Part shown: positions 1-7,767 of the stretch, piece after piece
Layout: each line of letters begins with the position of its first letter
Numbering within the stretch: the stretch's first letter is position 1
Assembly (NCBI GenBank): GCA_000721375.1
Contig: JOGW01000021.1
Coordinates: forward strand, 124,001-188,000
Direction of reading: 5' to 3'
Length of the DNA stretch: 64,000 bases
From: Streptomyces sp. NRRL B-3428
GTDB taxonomy: Bacteria > Actinomycetota > Actinomycetes > Streptomycetales > Streptomycetaceae
Notes under the pieces: model-generated
Seen by the model: the letters and a program-made list of their open reading frames with translations, nothing else
Database searches by the model: none
What the model was told of the DNA's origin: nothing
Made by a program: the position numbers and the translations under genes

Positions 1-104
1 ACTCAAGAAAAACCCCCGTTCGGCTCATCTGCCACCCGAGATGTGTGGAGCCCCAGGTCAGGGGCGTGCGAAGCGCCCGGTCAGGCCGGTTGCCAGGTCT
101 GTCA

Positions 105-131
105 GGTCCGCCAGATCCGATCTGGCGGACC
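105..131. terminator. Perfect 12-bp hairpin in the upstream intergenic region
   Basis: A 12-bp perfect inverted repeat (GGTCCGCCAGAT / ATCTGGCGGACC) with a 3-nt loop. No T-run follows on the + strand, so it could terminate a gene that lies before the window or be an operator for the reductase gene that starts 60 bp later. The rest of positions 1-191 shows no gene. Confidence 0.45.
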
Positions 132-191
132 GCCTGGCCCCGTCTCGCGCCTACAGAGTGAAGCCGGTACGAGGACGAAGGAGGCGCCACG

Positions 192-800
192 ATGCCGTAC
201 GGCGAACGACCTGACCGCCTCCTCGACGGCGAACGCGACCGCCCCCTCGACGTGGCGGTGATCGTCGGGTCCACCCGTGAGGGCCGGATCGGCGCCGACG
301 TGGCGCGCTGGTTCATGGAGCGGGCCGCCAAGCGCGACGAGCTGAACCTCGACGTGATCGACCTCGCCGACTACCCGGATTTCCCGGCGAGTTACCCGGC
401 CACCCCCACCGGACCCATGACCCGCTTCACCGCACGTATCGCCCGCGCCGACGCTTTCGTGATCGTCACCCCCGAGTACAACCGCAGCTTCCCCGCCTCG
501 CTCAAACAGGCCATCGACTACGCCTACGACGAGTGGCACGCCAAGCCCGTCGGCTATGTCGCCTACGGCTTCGACAGCCGGGGACTGTACGCGGTCGAAC
601 ACTTGCGGTGCGTGTTCACCGAGCTGCATGCGATGAGTTTGCGCGACTCGGTCGGTCTGCATCTCGTCGGGGAAAGCCCGGGGCCCTCCGGCAGTTCGGC
701 GGACGGCGACGAACGGTCCGTCACCGCACTGCTCGACCAGCTCGTGTGGTGGGGGCTGGCCCTCAGGGAAGCCCGGGCCCGGCGCCCGTACACCTCCTGA
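192..800 (+). CDS. NADPH-dependent FMN reductase-like flavoprotein
   Basis: A 202-residue cytosolic protein of the NADPH-dependent FMN reductase (flavodoxin-like fold) family. GSTREGR at residues 26-32 is the FMN phosphate-binding loop after the first beta strand, and TPEYN at 93-97 is the conserved second flavin-contact motif, followed by the usual SLKQAIDY helix. Family members use NAD(P)H to reduce free FMN, quinones or azo compounds; the substrate here cannot be read from sequence. The ATG is chosen because a strong GAAGGAGG ribosome site lies 7-8 bases upstream. About 20 N-terminal residues precede the fold and are probably disordered. It is followed in the same direction by an ABC exporter, but the 76-bp gap with its own repeats makes co-transcription uncertain. 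Confidence 0.85.
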   Translation: MPYGERPDRLLDGERDRPLDVAVIVGSTREGRIGADVARWFMERAAKRDELNLDVIDLADYPDFPASYPATPTGPMTRFTARIARADAFVIVTPEYNRSFPASLKQAIDYAYDEWHAKPVGYVAYGFDSRGLYAVEHLRCVFTELHAMSLRDSVGLHLVGESPGPSGSSADGDERSVTALLDQLVWWGLALREARARRPYTS

Positions 801-805
801 ACGAA

Positions 806-860
806 GCGCGATTCAGCAAGCGGCGATCCAGCAAGAGACGGCAATCCAGAGCCAAGTCCT
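806..860. repeat. Degenerate ~15-bp tandem repeats before the ABC exporter
   Basis: Three imperfect units related to GCGATCCAGCAAG occur head to tail just upstream of the ABC ATPase ribosome site. They leave no room for a gene. Similar short arrays recur in other intergenic gaps of the window. Confidence 0.45.
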
Positions 861-876
861 TTGGAAGGAACGGAAG

Positions 877-1902
877 ATGAGCAAGAAGACAGCAGCATCG
901 TCAGGAGGCCTGGCGATCGAGACCGCGGGTCTGGTGAAGACCTTCGGCGACAACCGCGCCGTCGACGGCATCGACCTGTCCGTGCCCGCCGGCACGGTCT
1001 ACGGCGTACTCGGCCCGAACGGCGCAGGCAAGACCACCGCCGTGAAGATGCTCGCGACCCTGCTGCGCCCGGACGGCGGCGAGGCCCACATCTTCGGCCA
1101 CGACGTCGTACGGGAAGCGGATGCCGTACGCAGCCGGGTCAGTCTCACCGGCCAGTACGCCTCGGTCGACGAGGACCTCACCGGCACCGAGAACCTGGTC
1201 CTGCTCGCCCGCCTTCTCGGGCACGACAAGAAGGCCTCGTACGAACGCAGCGCCCAGCTCCTGGAAGCCTTCGGCCTGTCCGAGGCCGCCGGCCGTCAGG
1301 TGAAGAACTACTCGGGCGGTATGCGGCGCCGTATCGACATCGCCGCGTCCATCCTCAACACCCCCGACCTGCTCTTCCTCGATGAGCCGACCACCGGACT
1401 CGACCCGCGCAGCCGCAACCAGGTCTGGGACATCGTGCGCGCGGTCGTCGCCCAGGGCACGACGGTCCTGCTGACCACCCAGTACCTGGACGAGGCCGAC
1501 CAGCTCGCCTCCCGTATCGCCGTGATCGACAAGGGCAAGGTGATCGCGGAGGGCACGAAGGGCGAGCTCAAGGCGTCGGTCGGCGCGGGCTCCGTGCACG
1601 TACGGCTGCGGGATGCCGGCCGGCGGCCCGAGGCCGAGCAGCTCCTGAAGCTGACGCTGGACGCGGCAGTGACCCTCGAACCCGATCCGGTCGCGCTGAC
1701 CGCCCGCGTGGGCGGCGCCGGAAACGGGGAGGCGGCGGCCGAGCAGGCCTCGCGCGCCCTGGCCGAACTGGCCCGCGCCGGTATCACCGTGGACAACTTC
1801 TCGCTCGGGCAGCCGAGCCTGGACGAGGTCTTCCTCGCCCTCACCGACAAGAAGCCCGAGACCGACCAGGTGTCGGCGCTCGCCGAGGAGGCAGCAGCAT
1901 GA
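877..1902 (+). CDS. DrrA-type ABC transporter ATP-binding protein
   Basis: A 341-residue nucleotide-binding subunit of a drug-exporter-type ABC transporter. Walker A is GPNGAGKT (residues 46-53), the signature is YSGGM (145-149), and Walker B is LLFLDE (about 165-170). The switch histidine is replaced by glutamine in TQYLDEAD (201-208), as is usual in the daunorubicin-resistance DrrA subfamily. The C-terminal ~110 residues are the DrrA-type extension that docks on the permease. GGAAGGAA precedes the ATG. The stop overlaps the start of the permease gene (ATGA), so the pair is translationally coupled. The exported substrate is unknown; no biosynthetic cluster adjoins it. Confidence 0.92.
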   Translation: MSKKTAASSGGLAIETAGLVKTFGDNRAVDGIDLSVPAGTVYGVLGPNGAGKTTAVKMLATLLRPDGGEAHIFGHDVVREADAVRSRVSLTGQYASVDEDLTGTENLVLLARLLGHDKKASYERSAQLLEAFGLSEAAGRQVKNYSGGMRRRIDIAASILNTPDLLFLDEPTTGLDPRSRNQVWDIVRAVVAQGTTVLLTTQYLDEADQLASRIAVIDKGKVIAEGTKGELKASVGAGSVHVRLRDAGRRPEAEQLLKLTLDAAVTLEPDPVALTARVGGAGNGEAAAEQASRALAELARAGITVDNFSLGQPSLDEVFLALTDKKPETDQVSALAEEAAA

Positions 1903-2750
1903 GCACCGCGACCACCACCGCCGAATCCGCCGAACTCGCCCCGGTCTCCGCCGAGTCCCTGGCCGAGTTGCTCATCGCCAAGGAGCGGCCGCCACGGCCC
2001 AGTGCGCTGTCCGCCTCCCTCGCTTTCGGGTGGCGGGCGATCCTGAAGATCAAGCATGTGCCCGAGCAGCTCTTCGACGTCACCGCGTTCCCGATCATGA
2101 TGGTCGTGATGTACACGTACCTCTTCGGTGGCGCCCTGGCCGGCTCGCCGAGCGCGTACATCCAGCAACTGCTGCCCGGCATCATGGTGATGAGCGTCGT
2201 GATGATCACGATGTACACGGGTATCGCGGTCAACACGGACATCGAGAAGGGTGTCTTCGACCGCTTCCGCACGCTGCCGATCTGGCGCCCCGCGCCGATG
2301 GTCGGCTACCTCCTCGGGGACGCCCTGCGCTACACGCTCGCGTCCCTCGTGATGCTGACCGTCGGCCTGATCATGGGCTTCCGCCCGGACGGCGGCGTCG
2401 TCGGTGTCGTCGCCGGCATCGCCCTGCTCATCGTCTTCTCCTTCGCCTTCTCCTGGATCTGGACGATGTTCGGTCTGATGCTGCGCAGCGAGAAGTCGGT
2501 GATGGGCGTCAGCATGATGTTCCTGTTCCCGCTGACCTTCCTCAGCAACATCTTCGTCGACCCGGTCACGATGCCCGGCTGGCTGCAGGCCTTCGTGAAC
2601 AACAGCCCGATCACCCATCTCGCCTCCGCGGTACGCGGGTTGATGGCCGGGGACTGGCCGGCGGCCGACATCGCCTGGTCGCTTGGCTGGGCGGGCCTGC
2701 TGCTTGCGGTGTTCGGGCCGATCACGATGCGGTTGTACGCGAAGAAGTAG
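1899..2750 (+). CDS. DrrB-type ABC transporter permease
   Basis: A 283-residue ABC-2 permease and partner of the overlapping ATPase gene. After a ~50-residue cytosolic N-terminus with the [10 protein letters not shown] segment typical of DrrB proteins, about six hydrophobic segments follow. The conserved ABC-2 region [11 protein letters not shown] lies between the second and third segments, and [14 protein letters not shown] near residues 220-235 is typical of the family. It should form the membrane channel of an efflux pump. Just after the stop the last codons are echoed (AAGAAGTAG appears twice). Confidence 0.9.
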   Translation: MSTATTTAESAELAPVSAESLAELLIAKERPPRPSALSASLAFGWRAILKIKHVPEQLFDVTAFPIMMVVMYTYLFGGALAGSPSAYIQQLLPGIMVMSVVMITMYTGIAVNTDIEKGVFDRFRTLPIWRPAPMVGYLLGDALRYTLASLVMLTVGLIMGFRPDGGVVGVVAGIALLIVFSFAFSWIWTMFGLMLRSEKSVMGVSMMFLFPLTFLSNIFVDPVTMPGWLQAFVNNSPITHLASAVRGLMAGDWPAADIAWSLGWAGLLLAVFGPITMRLYAKK

Positions 2751-2777
2751 AAGAAGTAGGAGTGGCCGCAGAGGCGG

Positions 2778-2821
2778 GCGCAGTGCCTGGGTGGGCTAGA
2801 GCCGCCACCCGGGTACTGCGC
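2778..2821. terminator. Bidirectional terminator between convergent genes
   Basis: A 17-bp stem (GCGCAGTGCCTGGGTGG / CCACCCGGGTACTGCGC) with two mismatches that become G.U pairs on one strand. It lies between the + permease gene and the - ATPase gene and overlaps the last codons of the latter. Confidence 0.6.
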
Positions 2822-5800
2822 CTGACGGCCGATACGCACAAGTCGCTCCCGTGCTGACGGCACTGCGCAAGTGCGCTGCCAGCGGAGGATGCCGCTCATC
2901 GAGCCGCCGCAGCGAATCCCGGATCCGAGCCGTCACCGCCTTACGCGCCCGCTCCGCCTCGTCCCCCAGGCGCCGGGCGCGCCCGCCCAGACCGGCCGCT
3001 CTCCTCAACTCGTCGAGGAGAGCGGCCCGTTCACGTTCGAGAGCCTCCGCCCGCCCCGGCGACGAAGCGCGCTCGATCTCCTCGTCCAGCCGGACCAGAT
3101 GCGCCTTGTAGCGCCGCTTGGCCTCCTCGTCGAGCACCGCGTCCCCGCCCATGGAGCTCGCCGCGACCACCTCCGCCCCACCCTCGGGTGCGACCAGATG
3201 CGCGGCCGGCACATCCGTACCGGGACGTGAGAGCAGCAGCCGCAGATCGCGCAGGCCCTTCGCGTCCGGCATCGCGACGGTCCGGCCCTCGTACGTGAGC
3301 TGCCAGACCGCTCCGTCGAAGCGGAACTCGTAGGCGGACGCGGCCGGTTCATGCCGGTCCGTCAGCAACGGCCGGACCCGCGCCGTCACTTGGCGCATCC
3401 CCAGCTCGTCGGCCTCCTGGCTCACCCGCTCCGCGAGCGCCGCCGCGCCCGGCAGCCCGCGCGCCGCGTCCACCTGTGCGAGCCGGGACCTGGCCTCAAG
3501 GGCCCAGGGCTTTGACTGCAGCAGCTCCGCCGACCGAGCGGCCCCCGTGAAGCCCTCGGCCGCCTCGTCGAGTCGGCCGAGCGCCTGGTCGCACAGGGCG
3601 ATCCAGTACAGCGCGGGACCGCTGATGTCCCAGCCGAACATCGACACCAGCCACTGGTCGGCGTACGGCAGCAGCGCCTCGCGCGCCCGCTCGCACAGCC
3701 CGGACTCGCCCGAGGCCGCCGCGGCCTGTGCCTGCAGGCGCAGCCGCAGCGGCAGAAATCCCTGGTCGCTCTCCGCGCCACGGTCCAGGAGCTCGCGGGT
3801 GAGGGCCACGGCGGCGGCCAGCTCGGGGTCGAAGCCGGGCCCGTCCTGCGCACGGACGGACCTCTCCTCACCTTGCCGCAGCCCACCTTGCCGCGGCCCA
3901 CCCTGCCGCAGCTCACTCCGGTGCAGCTCAGCCCTCTCCACCGCCGTGATCCCCGCGACGATCCGGTCGATCCACGGCAGCGGCTTCGGTGTCACCTCGT
4001 GGCAGCCCTGGAGCATGGCGAGGGCCCAGCGGTGGTGGTCGAGGAGCGGCACCATGTAGTCGCCGCCGTGCCGGTCGCGCTCCGCGAGCCCGGCCGCCTC
4101 CGTCGTATGCGCCTCGGACTCGGCGAACCGCCCGGCGAGCGCCGTGATGATCGCCTGGTCCACGGCGGCACCGATGTCGAGCCGCGGCAGATCCGCCTGT
4201 TCGGCCATGGAGACATACGTCTGGAACTCGCTGAGATAGCGCGGGTCGCCGAGCTCGACAAGACCCACCCAGGTCAGCGCGCGGGCGAAGTGCTCGCCCT
4301 CGACGTCGCCCGTGCGCCGGGTCAGCGCCGTCAACTCCTCGACCAGCGCGACCCGTTCGGCCGCCGTGCCCGGACCCCAGATGGCGTGGTGGCGGGCCCA
4401 GAGGCTGAAGCCGAGCGCGTCGTCGTCGCCGTGCCGCCGTGCGAGCACCGCGCTGCGGACGCTCAGTTCCTGTGCGAGCTCGTCCGCCGTGAGCTCGGCG
4501 GAACGCCGTCCGTCGAGCGCGGCGTGCGCCGCGCGCAGCAGCTCCTCGGCCGTGCCCTGCCGCAGTGGCGGCAGCGGATGGAAGTGCCCGTGCAGCGACA
4601 GCGCGACCCGTGCCATCAGCTCCGCCGAGCCGAGCGCACGGGCCTCGTCCCAGGCCGCCTCGAACTCACGGCGGGCCTCGTTCGGCGCGGATCCGTGCCG
4701 CAGCGAGTCGGCGAGCGAGAGCCGGGTGATCACCTGCAGACCCGGATCGGATACGTCCGCGGCCCGCTCGACGGCCCGTCGCAGATGCCCGAGCGCTTCC
4801 TCGGTGGCAAGCCGGCTGCCCGCGTCCTGCGCGGCGTCCCGCAGCAGCCGCACCGCCGTCTCGGCGGGCACCGCATCGCCCGCCGCGTACGCGTGCTGGG
4901 CCAGCTCGCCCGGCCGTACCTGCGCCGCGACCGCGGGGACCTGCTCCCAGGCCCGTACGAACGCGGCGTGCCGGCGGCGCAGGTCGTCCTCGTCCAGGGC
5001 CTCGGTGAGCGTCTCGCGGACGAGATCGTGCACGAATCCGAAGCGCCCGCCACCGAGCGCGGTGACAAGCCGCGCCGTCACCGCCTGGTCGAGCAGCCGG
5101 TCCACATGCGCGGCCGGTGCGCCCGCCACGGCGGCGAGCACCTGCCGGTGGAACTCGCGCCCGAGCACCGCCCCGGTCGCGAGCAGCCCGGACACCGCGT
5201 CCGGCAGCAGCCCGAGCCTGCGCCGCACCATGTCCCGTACGCCCGGTGCGATGGTGTCCACCGAACCGCCGCTCGCCCACAGCCGCGCGGTCTGCTCGAC
5301 GAAGAACGGATTGCCGCCCGTGCGCCGGTGCACCTCCGCGACAAGTCCGCCGGACGGCTCCTGCCCCGCCGTACGGGCCATCAGGGCGCCCGTACCGTCC
5401 CGGTCGAGCCCGGTCAGCGTCACGGTCGTCGCCTTCGCGACCAGCGGCAGGATCAGCTCGCGCAGCGGATGCCCGGCCGCTTCCAACTCGGCGTCCCGAT
5501 ACGTCCCCACGAGGACCAGCCGCTCGAACCAGGCGTGCCCCGCCGCGAATTCGAGCAGCTTCAAGGTGGCCGGATCGGCCCAGTGCAGATCGTCGAGTAC
5601 GAGCATGACCGGCCGCTCCTGCGATACGGCGACCAGAGCGCTGGTGACGGCATCGTGCAGGGCGAACGCATCGTCGTCGTCCCCGGGACCGGAGCCCGAA
5701 CCGGCACCGGAGCCCTGCCCGGAACCGGCCCGGGCCCGCACCTCGCCGAGCAGCACCCCGAGCCCGCCGCCCGCGGCCTCCTCGGCCCGGGCCGCCTCCT

Positions 5801-6074
5801 CGGGTGTGGCCCAGCGCCGCAGCCCGCGCACGATCTGCACCCACGGCCAGTACCCCGGGGCGCTCCCCGAGTCCCAGCAGGCGCCGGTCAGCACGAGCGC
5901 ACCGCGCTCGCGCGCCTCGTGCGCGGCCTCGGTGACCAGCGTGGTCTTGCCGATTCCGGCCTCGCCCGTGACGAGCAGCAGGCCGCCGTGGCTCTCGGCG
6001 GCCCGGGTGAGCTCCGTGCGCAGTACGCGTGCGGGGTGCTCGCGCCCGATCAGTGCGGGGGTCGCGGGGGTCAT
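2796..6074 (-). CDS. Large AAA-type regulatory ATPase (MalT/STAND-like) without a LuxR DNA-binding domain
   Basis: A 1092-residue cytosolic ATPase. The N-terminus (LIGREHPARVLRTEL) opens a STAND/AAA module with Walker A GEAGIGKTT (37-45) and Walker B LVLDDLHWAD (158-167). A long helical repeat region follows. The C-terminal ~170 residues hold the actinobacterial domain that starts FRFDGAVWQLTYEGRTV and continues with a KGLRDLRLLL element and a charged coiled-coil-like stretch. Relatives usually act as transcriptional regulators or signalling ATPases, but no LuxR helix-turn-helix is visible here, so direct DNA binding is doubtful. Two low-complexity inserts are odd: Gly-Ser then Asp-rich at ~117-135, and repeated RQGG units around residues 720-740. 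The start at 6074 fits the fold; an upstream in-frame ATG at 6155 would overlap the divergent hemerythrin gene. Confidence 0.75.
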   Translation of the reverse strand: MTPATPALIGREHPARVLRTELTRAAESHGGLLLVTGEAGIGKTTLVTEAAHEARERGALVLTGACWDSGSAPGYWPWVQIVRGLRRWATPEEAARAEEAAGGGLGVLLGEVRARAGSGQGSGAGSGSGPGDDDDAFALHDAVTSALVAVSQERPVMLVLDDLHWADPATLKLLEFAAGHAWFERLVLVGTYRDAELEAAGHPLRELILPLVAKATTVTLTGLDRDGTGALMARTAGQEPSGGLVAEVHRRTGGNPFFVEQTARLWASGGSVDTIAPGVRDMVRRRLGLLPDAVSGLLATGAVLGREFHRQVLAAVAGAPAAHVDRLLDQAVTARLVTALGGGRFGFVHDLVRETLTEALDEDDLRRRHAAFVRAWEQVPAVAAQVRPGELAQHAYAAGDAVPAETAVRLLRDAAQDAGSRLATEEALGHLRRAVERAADVSDPGLQVITRLSLADSLRHGSAPNEARREFEAAWDEARALGSAELMARVALSLHGHFHPLPPLRQGTAEELLRAAHAALDGRRSAELTADELAQELSVRSAVLARRHGDDDALGFSLWARHHAIWGPGTAAERVALVEELTALTRRTGDVEGEHFARALTWVGLVELGDPRYLSEFQTYVSMAEQADLPRLDIGAAVDQAIITALAGRFAESEAHTTEAAGLAERDRHGGDYMVPLLDHHRWALAMLQGCHEVTPKPLPWIDRIVAGITAVERAELHRSELRQGGPRQGGLRQGEERSVRAQDGPGFDPELAAAVALTRELLDRGAESDQGFLPLRLRLQAQAAAASGESGLCERAREALLPYADQWLVSMFGWDISGPALYWIALCDQALGRLDEAAEGFTGAARSAELLQSKPWALEARSRLAQVDAARGLPGAAALAERVSQEADELGMRQVTARVRPLLTDRHEPAASAYEFRFDGAVWQLTYEGRTVAMPDAKGLRDLRLLLSRPGTDVPAAHLVAPEGGAEVVAASSMGGDAVLDEEAKRRYKAHLVRLDEEIERASSPGRAEALERERAALLDELRRAAGLGGRARRLGDEAERARKAVTARIRDSLRRLDERHPPLAAHLRSAVSTGATCAYRPSGAVPGWRL

Positions 6075-6153
6075 GCCTCGACGATATGCGGCCCCACTGA
6101 CAACCGGCCTGTCGTTTCCGCCCACGCGGGACCGGGGCGCGTACACAGAGAGC

Positions 6154-6618
6154 ATGTGCCACTACTGCGGTTGCCGGGACATCCCGCTGATCAAGGAGTT
6201 CATCGCCGAGCACGAGCGCGTCACGGACGCGGCGGGCGACGCGGCCCGCGCCCTTGAGCGCGGGGATGTGGAGCGGGCGCGCGAGCTCGTCGCGGTGATG
6301 AGCCGCGAGCTCGCCGCGCACTGGGCCGGTGAGGAGAACGGCCTTTTCCAGGTGATGCGGACCGACCCCGAGTACGCGGAGTACATCGCGGCCCTGGAAC
6401 AGGAGCACCGCGAACTCGCCGCGCTGCTCCCGTCCCTGGACCTGACCGACCCCGAGGACGTACGACAGCTCCTCGACGCGATCGACGAACTCCACCAGCA
6501 CATTGCCAAGGAGGAGGACGGTCTCTTCCCCGCCTCGCTCACGGCGCTGTCGGGCGAGGACTGGAACCTGTCGATGGCGGCGTGGCGGCAGGCGCACCCG
6601 GGGGAGCCGGGGCCCTGA
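6154..6618 (+). CDS. Hemerythrin-like HHE-domain protein
   Basis: A 154-residue four-helix hemerythrin-like protein. It begins with the Cys motif MCHYCGCRDIP seen in actinobacterial hemerythrin-like proteins. Candidate di-iron ligands are His20, His56, Glu60, His85, His116 and Glu120, in the expected H...HxxxE...H...HxxxE spacing. Such proteins bind O2, NO or related species and are linked to redox or nitrosative stress; the ligand here is inferred. It is transcribed divergently from the large ATPase with only 79 bp between the starts, so the two may share a control region. Confidence 0.85.
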   Translation: MCHYCGCRDIPLIKEFIAEHERVTDAAGDAARALERGDVERARELVAVMSRELAAHWAGEENGLFQVMRTDPEYAEYIAALEQEHRELAALLPSLDLTDPEDVRQLLDAIDELHQHIAKEEDGLFPASLTALSGEDWNLSMAAWRQAHPGEPGP

Positions 6619-6636
6619 GCCGACGCCGGCCTCAAC

Positions 6637-6921
6637 TCACCGCAGAGCGAGCCCTCTTCTCCACCGTCCGAGGAGCCGGGCGAGCAGCCCGGCTCTGACC
6701 CGTACGGGGTCGGGCGTCTCGGCGGGCACAGGGATCGGGACCGGGTCCGGGGCAGGGGCCAGGACCGGCGGGGGCGGGGTCGGGGGCGCGGGTGCGGGGT
6801 CCGGCGCCCCCGGGTAGGCCTCGCGGACCTCGGAGACGGGCGGGCGGATTCGCTGGGGCGGGACCGTGTAGGACTGGGCGCGGACGTAGGCCGTGAGCGC
6901 ACGGTGGGGGTCGATGGGCAT
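6637..6921 (-). CDS. Small proline-rich hypothetical protein
   Basis: A 94-residue protein with a short ordered N-terminus (MPIDPHRALTAYVRAQSY), a central proline/alanine-rich stretch (residues ~38-72) and a basic C-terminus. No function is recognisable. The start is supported by AAAGGCGG a few bases upstream. It follows another small gene on the same strand by 59 bp, so the two may be co-transcribed. It converges with the hemerythrin-like gene, leaving 18 bp. Confidence 0.55.
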   Translation of the reverse strand: MPIDPHRALTAYVRAQSYTVPPQRIRPPVSEVREAYPGAPDPAPAPPTPPPPVLAPAPDPVPIPVPAETPDPVRVRAGLLARLLGRWRRGLALR

Positions 6922-6980
6922 GGCAGAGCCGCCTTTGCTGCGTGAAAGTGAGGGGGACCGGCGCGGAGGGGCTGTCGCCC

Positions 6981-7355
6981 TCAGCAGCGCAGCGCCGTAT
7001 GGCGGGCCCGCTCGGCAGCAAGGTCGGGAAGGGTCACGGGAGTTGAGGGCGGCGTGGTCCGGCGCGAGAGGCCGGGCGCGGCCGGGCCGGTGGCGCCGGT
7101 GGCGAGGCAGGCGGCGTACGGGACCGGCTCGCGCGCGACACCGGCGGTACGGCCCACGGTGGACGCGGGCGACTCGACGGGACCCCGCTCCGATTCCGGG
7201 CACCGCAGGAGTTCAAAGGAGGCGGCCCCGTCGAGGGACCGCTCGTCGGGGCCTGCCACTGCGGTCAGCTGGACGCCGCCGATAAGCAGCAGCACTCCCA
7301 GCAGTACCTTCAGCAGCACCCCCAGCGACATACCGGACAGACCGCGAAAACTCAT
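6981..7355 (-). CDS. Small membrane-anchored or secreted hypothetical protein
   Basis: A 124-residue protein with one hydrophobic N-terminal segment (about residues 9-33, LGVLLKVLLGVLLLIGGVQL) that should be a signal anchor or signal peptide. The rest is hydrophilic with three cysteines (two mid-protein, one the last residue). No family is recognised. It lies upstream of the proline-rich gene on the same strand. Another in-frame ATG eight codons downstream is possible as the start. Confidence 0.5.
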   Translation of the reverse strand: MSFRGLSGMSLGVLLKVLLGVLLLIGGVQLTAVAGPDERSLDGAASFELLRCPESERGPVESPASTVGRTAGVAREPVPYAACLATGATGPAAPGLSRRTTPPSTPVTLPDLAAERARHTALRC

Positions 7356-7518
7356 ACACCCACCGTAAGTTCGTCATCACTCTTCGTGCATTCCTTCGTG
7401 CGAGTGAGATCGACTTGAGGGGAGGGGCGGGTGGGGCGGCAGGTGTGATGTGGGGTGGGTGTTCAAACGGTGTGGCTGCTTCAACCCCGAGATCAGGCCG
7501 TGATCGCCAGAACCGCCC

Positions 7519-7564
7519 CTGCGGAACAAGGCAGTTGTTGATGCGCCGCTGATGCCTTCCGCAG
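7519..7564 (+). promoter_or_regulatory. Structured leader hairpin upstream of the KimA-like permease
   Basis: CTGCGG-AAC-AAGGCA pairs with TGCCTT-CCGCAG across a 19-nt loop, giving a 12-bp stem with a 3-nt bulge. It lies about 200 bp before the permease ATG. It does not match the c-di-AMP (ydaO) riboswitch landmarks. A role in leader control is inferred from position only. Confidence 0.3.
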
Positions 7565-7598
7565 ACGGCCTTGACGCATCTGCCGGCTCTCCTCTCCC

Positions 7599-7645
7599 TA
7601 GCCGGCCCCTATCCGTAGCCGGCCTATCCGTAGCCGACCTCCCCG
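7599..7645. repeat. Three-unit tandem repeat (TAGCCGGCCTATCCG)
   Basis: Units at 7599-7615, 7616-7630 and 7631-7645 share TAGCCG(G/A)C followed by a C/T-rich end. They lie in the leader of the KimA-like permease gene and could be repeated protein-binding sites or simple replication-slippage products. Confidence 0.55.
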
Positions 7646-7767
7646 TAAGAGAGCCGTCAACACCCGCCCCACCCGCGACAAGACCCCGCAAGGAGCGCTC
7701 GATCCCGGTCGCCGACGGACAGAACCTGAGCGGACCCATTCACGACCCGTGACGAGGAGTCCCGCAG

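Larger units (their letters stand above)
7356..7767. other. 412-bp non-coding region before the KimA-like permease
   Basis: No credible gene. It should hold the promoter and leader of the permease gene. It contains a 12-bp stem hairpin (7519-7564), a three-unit tandem repeat (7599-7645), and the motif GAGCCGTCAAC (7651-7661) that recurs in front of the kdp operon. Confidence 0.6.

Noticed and set aside
2796..6074. LuxR-family (LAL) label for the large ATPase
   Set aside because: No C-terminal LuxR helix-turn-helix could be seen; the C-terminus is a different actinobacterial domain.
3873..6257. Long + strand open frame opposite the AAA ATPase
   Set aside because: Arg/Gln/His-rich composition without domains; it is the antisense shadow of a real gene in high-GC DNA.
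6632..7021. Alternative 129-residue minus-strand gene
   Set aside because: It overlaps the better-supported proline-rich gene in another frame and looks like its shadow.
7356..7767. c-di-AMP (ydaO-type) riboswitch before the KimA-like gene
   Set aside because: The expected GGGGAACC-like and GCTAACCTCG-like conserved segments are not present; only a generic hairpin is seen.
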